Source: Nautilus pompilius (taxonomy: Eukaryota; Mollusca; Cephalopoda; Nautilida; Nautilidae). From it: 64,000 nucleotides of DNA. The translations under genes were made by a program, and so were the position numbers. Below the pieces are notes generated by a model. The model did not search any database and was not told the DNA's origin. It was given only the letters and a program-made list of their open reading frames with translations. Shown in pieces: positions 60,747 through 64,000 of this stretch. The stretch lies in NCBI GenBank assembly GCA_018389105.1, contig JACATO010000605.1, forward strand, positions 310,001-374,000. The letters are read 5' to 3'. Position 1 is the first letter of the stretch; every line of letters starts with the position of its first letter.

Positions 60747-61343
60747 ATTAGCAGCCATAAGAATATATTCACATACACATCCTTATGTGAAGAAATCAGT
60801 GTCCACAGATCAGTATCAAAAGAGCAAAGGCTAATGATTCTCAGTAGACTGTCTCAGGGTTAATTCCTACTTAGAGACAGACAAATCAAAGAATACATTT
60901 TCACACATGAAGTATATAAAAATTTCTCGTATACAGTAGTGATCAATATTATTGTAATTGTCTAGTTTCTTTTAAACAAAATATCAAATGTTCATTGTGT
61001 TAAAATGTAAAAATTTATTTATTTTTTAAATAATAATAAAGCCAATTAAACCTTTTCAATATTCACAGGATCTCTCTATTAAACATCCTTATAGTATTAG
61101 TTTCTTATGAAGAAATGAAATAAATGTTCACTATGTAATACTGTTGTGAAATCACCATTATTTCTGGTGTAATAATTTTGGCCACCACTGTAAATGGTGA
61201 AAACAATGTCATCTTACTGTTGTGATTTACCTTTTCTTAGTCTATACTCATTTCAGTGACGGGTTCATTTTCAAACGTGTTAAATTACCTCGATTCTTAT
61301 GAATATTGTATTAAAATGTTTCAAAACCATTTTAGATGCTTAC

Positions 61344-61504
61344 TTGCTGCATGCCCTGTAGAGCTTGCTGCAGCAGTTTGATTTGTTTGTCCTTTTCTTC
61401 AAACGAATTTTGTGTTTCCTGACGAGCCAGATCCACCTCGTTCTTGTAGGCCTCCACCTGACATTTGAGGGAATCATTCTCGTATTGCATGTTGTTAATT
61501 TCAT
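61344..61504 (-). CDS. Unidentified coiled-coil protein, exon 3 of 6 seen
   Basis: A 161-bp exon between acceptor 'ttgctttag' and donor GTAAGC. It reads (D)EINNMQYENDSLKCQVEAYK, NEVDLARQETQNSFEEKDKQ, IKLLQQALQGMQQ. Hydrophobic residues at heptad a/d positions (Met, Tyr, Leu, Val, Tyr, Val, Leu, … Ile, Leu, Leu, Met) indicate a parallel-type coiled coil of about 55 residues continuing into the next exon. It enters in phase 1 and leaves in phase 0. GC content is higher than in the surrounding introns. Confidence 0.88.
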
Positions 61505-62143
61505 CTAAAGCAAAACAAACAAACAACCTTTTAAATATATTTATGTACACTTGCACAGATTTAGTGACAAATTAAAAGAGAATTTCTCTCTTGGCGGTCT
61601 TATTTTGGTAAGACTGACTATACTGATTTAGTCACTTGTGAGGGAATAGCAATAGATGCCGCTGTCATAAATGACAGGTTTTAAATGTCTGTCAAGATGC
61701 ATGTGCTGTAGTAATACATTGCACGAGATGCAGGATGATGTCAAGGTATCTAAACGTCAAGATACGTTTTTACCAGCAGACTGTTTTGTATGGGTTGTGT
61801 CAGTTTCCAACAACACTCAACTTCAATATCCAGGTCCAATTTTTACGTGTTTATAAAAGATGTAGTTATTTTAAGACCGTGTTTAAAAAAGAAAGATGAA
61901 AAAATCATGAGGGATGGTGCACGAGTTATTTTACCTAATAATAACTGCACGTGCTTTGTTGATTTTTTTTAAGCCCATTTCAGCAGTTACGCTGCCAGTG
62001 TTTGCTCCTAAACATTTCTTTTACAAGGAATTCAAAAACGGCAAATGGTCACGTTACAAAAAGCCTGGATGACTTTCTAAGTTACCAAATTCACCTGACA
62101 GAAGACAATCACCCACCTCCTTCCAGCTGAGTTATGTACCTAC

Positions 62144-62270
62144 CAGCATCATATTTTTTTCTTTTTCCAGGTGGTGGATCTGAGGGTTCACCATCTTCAC
62201 CATCTGACATTTCCATCGCATCATCTTGATATTCATTTAGAAATTCTTCCTGCTGGGAAATCTTAATTTC
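62144..62270 (-). CDS. Unidentified coiled-coil protein, exon 2 of 6 seen
   Basis: A 127-bp exon with acceptor 'ttttgtttgcag' and donor GTAGGT. It reads EIKISQQEEFLNEYQDDAME, MSDGEDGEPSDPPPGKRKKY, DA. An acidic stretch (SDGEDGEPSD) is followed by PPPGKRKKY, a plausible basic nuclear localisation signal. That suggests a nuclear protein, but this is an inference from a short motif. It enters in phase 0 and leaves in phase 1, consistent with both neighbours. Confidence 0.85.
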
Positions 62271-62595
62271 CTGCAAACAAAAGCAACATGCTTCATTCTA
62301 AAACAGGACCAGGCTGGCGGGGATTTTAGTCGTTCACGATCAACTCGAGAAAACCCCAGCCCGGAGATAAAATGAGAGCTGTCAGCTTTCATTAATTGAA
62401 AGACAGAACCAGGTTGTAATCCAACAGAACTCTCATTTAATTTCCACACTGATTAACTGTTAGAACAAATGATAAACAAACAAAGGTTATAAGCAGGCAA
62501 ACAACAACAATAATATGACTAGCAGCTATTTGCTTATTTTATTTTAGAGAAAAACAAACAGGAAAATTAAACAAAAAACAAAACAAAAAACTTAC

Positions 62596-62645
62596 AACCT
62601 TCGTCTTCCATAAGGAGCCACTCAGAGAAAGCATGTCACCAGCTA
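62596..62645 (-). CDS. Unidentified coiled-coil protein, exon 1 of 6 seen
   Basis: A 50-bp exon between 'tgtcatttacag' and GTAAGT. After two bases completing a codon begun upstream it reads AGDMLSLSGSLWKTKV, leaving in phase 0. It joins EIKISQQEEF in the next exon. The previous exon must end in phase 1 and lies right of the window or was missed. Support is splice sites plus phase only, since the exon is very short. Confidence 0.65.
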
Positions 62646-63252
62646 CTGTAAATGACAATAAGTACTCACCCTTTTTAAATTTTACTTCTATATATATATA
62701 TAATTTTTTTTTTTTTTAATTTGTAAGAATCCCACTGACATCTATAAAGGAAACTACCAAAGAATAGATGGACACTAAAATACAAGCACCAAAAGTAGCT
62801 TATTTATAAGATTTAGACCTAAAATTGAACAGGTTTTGTAAATTTAGGCATAACGCCAGACTACTTTGTGTTTTTACTCTAAGGTTTCGTGTTTATTTGT
62901 TAATGATTTCATGATAAGAAATTATTTTAGTTAAGAAAATTATTTAACTCATTGTAATACAAATTTTAAAAATGAAATGTCACTTGAGCTGGTGTTCATA
63001 GATCAAAGAATGGAAAATGGCTTGGTGCCCAACTTATTTTCCTATTTTCATCACTGAAAGTCCTCTTGTAATTATGAAGTTTCTTTTTTTTAAAAATATG
63101 CTTCATTGTTTTATGCATCAAGTAAAATGGGTTGGAGCTAAAGTGAAAAAATAAATTTTAAGAAACTCATGCCAATATGAAGTGTTACCTTAAATATTAA
63201 ATAGTTCACGTCTCAAACCCCCCCCCCCAACCATCAAAAGACATTTGTTATA

Positions 63253-63844
63253 TAGGGTGTACGTAAAATCCTGCTATTATTTCAAAGTTAAGATTAACAG
63301 ACATAGCTGCTGAATTTGGAGCGCACAATCCAGAGACTCCTAAAGTTAATGTCCAGTTCTTACCAGGAATAAAATTTAGGATATTTTTTTTGTTTTAGAA
63401 GAATACAGTAACTGGTGACTCATACCTGAAGATGCCACAAAGTTTCTTGTGCAACTCTAGATCAGATCCTGTTGGATAACATGAAGTCGTTGTTCATGCT
63501 TACCTCAGTGAGACCTTTCCAGACAAGATGGATTGGATTGGATTCGATTGGATGCAGTGGCCAAACAATGACCTCACCTGACACCTATGGACTCCTTCCT
63601 TTGGGTAAAATCGAAGTCCAACATGTATTCAAACAGGCCTCTCCATTTGGAGGCCATTAGAGGAAGAAATAAACATGAGATAACTGCCATACCACATGAG
63701 TGGACATTTTCACAGCATTTGAAAACAGTCTTCAACATTGTACAGATAATCCTTAAAGGAAGAAGCGTAAACATTCTTACGATTACTCTACTTACTGAAA
63801 CTGATTAAACTTTAACATAGTTACACAACTTTACGTACACCCTG
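63253..63844 (+). mobile_element. Internally deleted mariner-like element, 592 bp
   Basis: The left end TAGGGTGTACGTAAAATCC and the inverse of the right end CAGGGTGTACGTAAAGTT match for the first 15 bases except the first. TA flanks both ends (63251-63252 and 63845-63846). The + strand carries only the C-terminal part of a transposase (next entry). Confidence 0.75.
63515..63808 (+). pseudogene. C-terminal mariner-like transposase fragment
   Basis: Two overlapping frames together give RWIGLDSIG, then HLTPMDSFLWVKSKSN with the third catalytic Asp, NRPLHLEAIRGRN, HEITAIPHEWTFSQHLK and a short tail ending at 63808. The LTPxDSFLWGxxKxxVY…L…I…EI..IP pattern is typical of the C-terminus of mariner/IS630-type transposases in arthropods and molluscs. 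A frameshift or stop lies just before PHLTPMD. The N-terminal domain and the first two catalytic Asp residues are deleted. Confidence 0.72.
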
Positions 63845-64000
63845 TATTACTGAGAATTATTTAAAAATAAAATATGATCAAATATATCCCGTGTTAAAGT
63901 AAATGGAGTAACTAAAAGTATTAAAGTTAACTACTATGGTGGTTATGGTAATAAAGTGATAGAGAAATAACTTAAATGAAATAAAAATGCATAAAATATA

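Larger units (their letters stand above)
62646..64000 (-). other. Intron of the - strand gene with a deleted mariner
   Basis: No additional exon with matching phase was seen. A (TA)nTn tract lies at 62690-62720 and a C9 run near 63220. The mariner fragment is listed separately. Confidence 0.45.

Noticed and set aside
62237-62449. 70-codon - strand ORF overlapping the 62144-62270 exon
   Set aside because: It is in a different frame from the phase-consistent exon and runs through the splice acceptor.
1-64000. CRISPR arrays, bacterial operons, rRNA or canonical tRNA genes
   Set aside because: None seen. Introns, SINEs and transposon types show a eukaryotic window; the only tRNA-like sequences are degenerate SINE heads.

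Overview
This is a eukaryotic, strongly AT-rich, intron-dominated window. It has phase-consistent GT..AG splice sites, one 14.6 kb intron, abundant microsatellites and many decayed DNA transposons. tRNA-like SINE copies, a LINE of a type common in invertebrates and Tc1/mariner, pogo/Tigger, Ginger2, hAT and piggyBac-type elements suggest a lophotrochozoan, most likely a cephalopod mollusc. That placement is an inference from repeat content, not a proof. There are no bacterial operons, CRISPR arrays or rRNA genes.

Two host genes can be supported, and they converge. On the + strand, exons at 34609-34771 and 49391-49647 join in phase and end in a stop codon. They encode the cysteine-rich C-terminal part of a protein resembling the NALCN sodium-leak channel auxiliary factor (NALF/FAM155/NLF-1). 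The roughly 34 kb to the left is best read as its upstream intron. On the - strand, six exons between 62645 and 54425 (62596-62645, 62144-62270, 61344-61504, 59876-59941, 58307-58397, 54425-54654) join in phase. They encode the C-terminal part of a nuclear-looking coiled-coil protein with a folded C-terminal domain that I could not name. About 4.8 kb separates the two stop codons.

Almost everything else recognisable is mobile DNA. From left to right: a Tigger/Jerky-type transposase tail (1-490); a LINE reverse-transcriptase remnant (about 1087-2805); a SINE (4.2 kb); a TTAA-flanked piggyBac-like MITE (6.2 kb); a dead Tc1 copy (8.1-8.9 kb); a SINE (10.7 kb); a complete but dead pogo element (11184-13053); a SINE (17.2 kb); a second TTAA MITE (19.6 kb); a nearly intact vertebrate-like Tc1 element (20940-22464); a Tigger-like element (23917-25331); a SETMAR/irritans-type mariner (28367-29600); a Ginger2-like element (31518-34501); a SINE (35.9 kb); a second pogo element (36554-37995); a SINE (38.2 kb); a deleted mariner (40888-41631); a hAT MITE (42540-42874); a second, truncated, roughly 99% identical copy of the Ginger2 element (44873-47825) abutting a complete Tc1 element (47825-49096); a palindromic hAT MITE with a perfect 8-bp target duplication (58994-59292); a third TTAA MITE (60485-60746); and an internally deleted mariner (63253-63844).

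I found no multi-gene system. The observations most worth following are the near-intact Tc1 element resembling a fish/amphibian family (possible horizontal transfer), the Ginger2 element with subterminal arrays of a TTCATGAA palindrome and its non-canonical truncated duplicate in the same intron, the long-arm hAT MITE, an 80-nt hairpin, and a perfect 36-bp palindrome. All coordinates and translations were read by eye; no alignment or database search was run.
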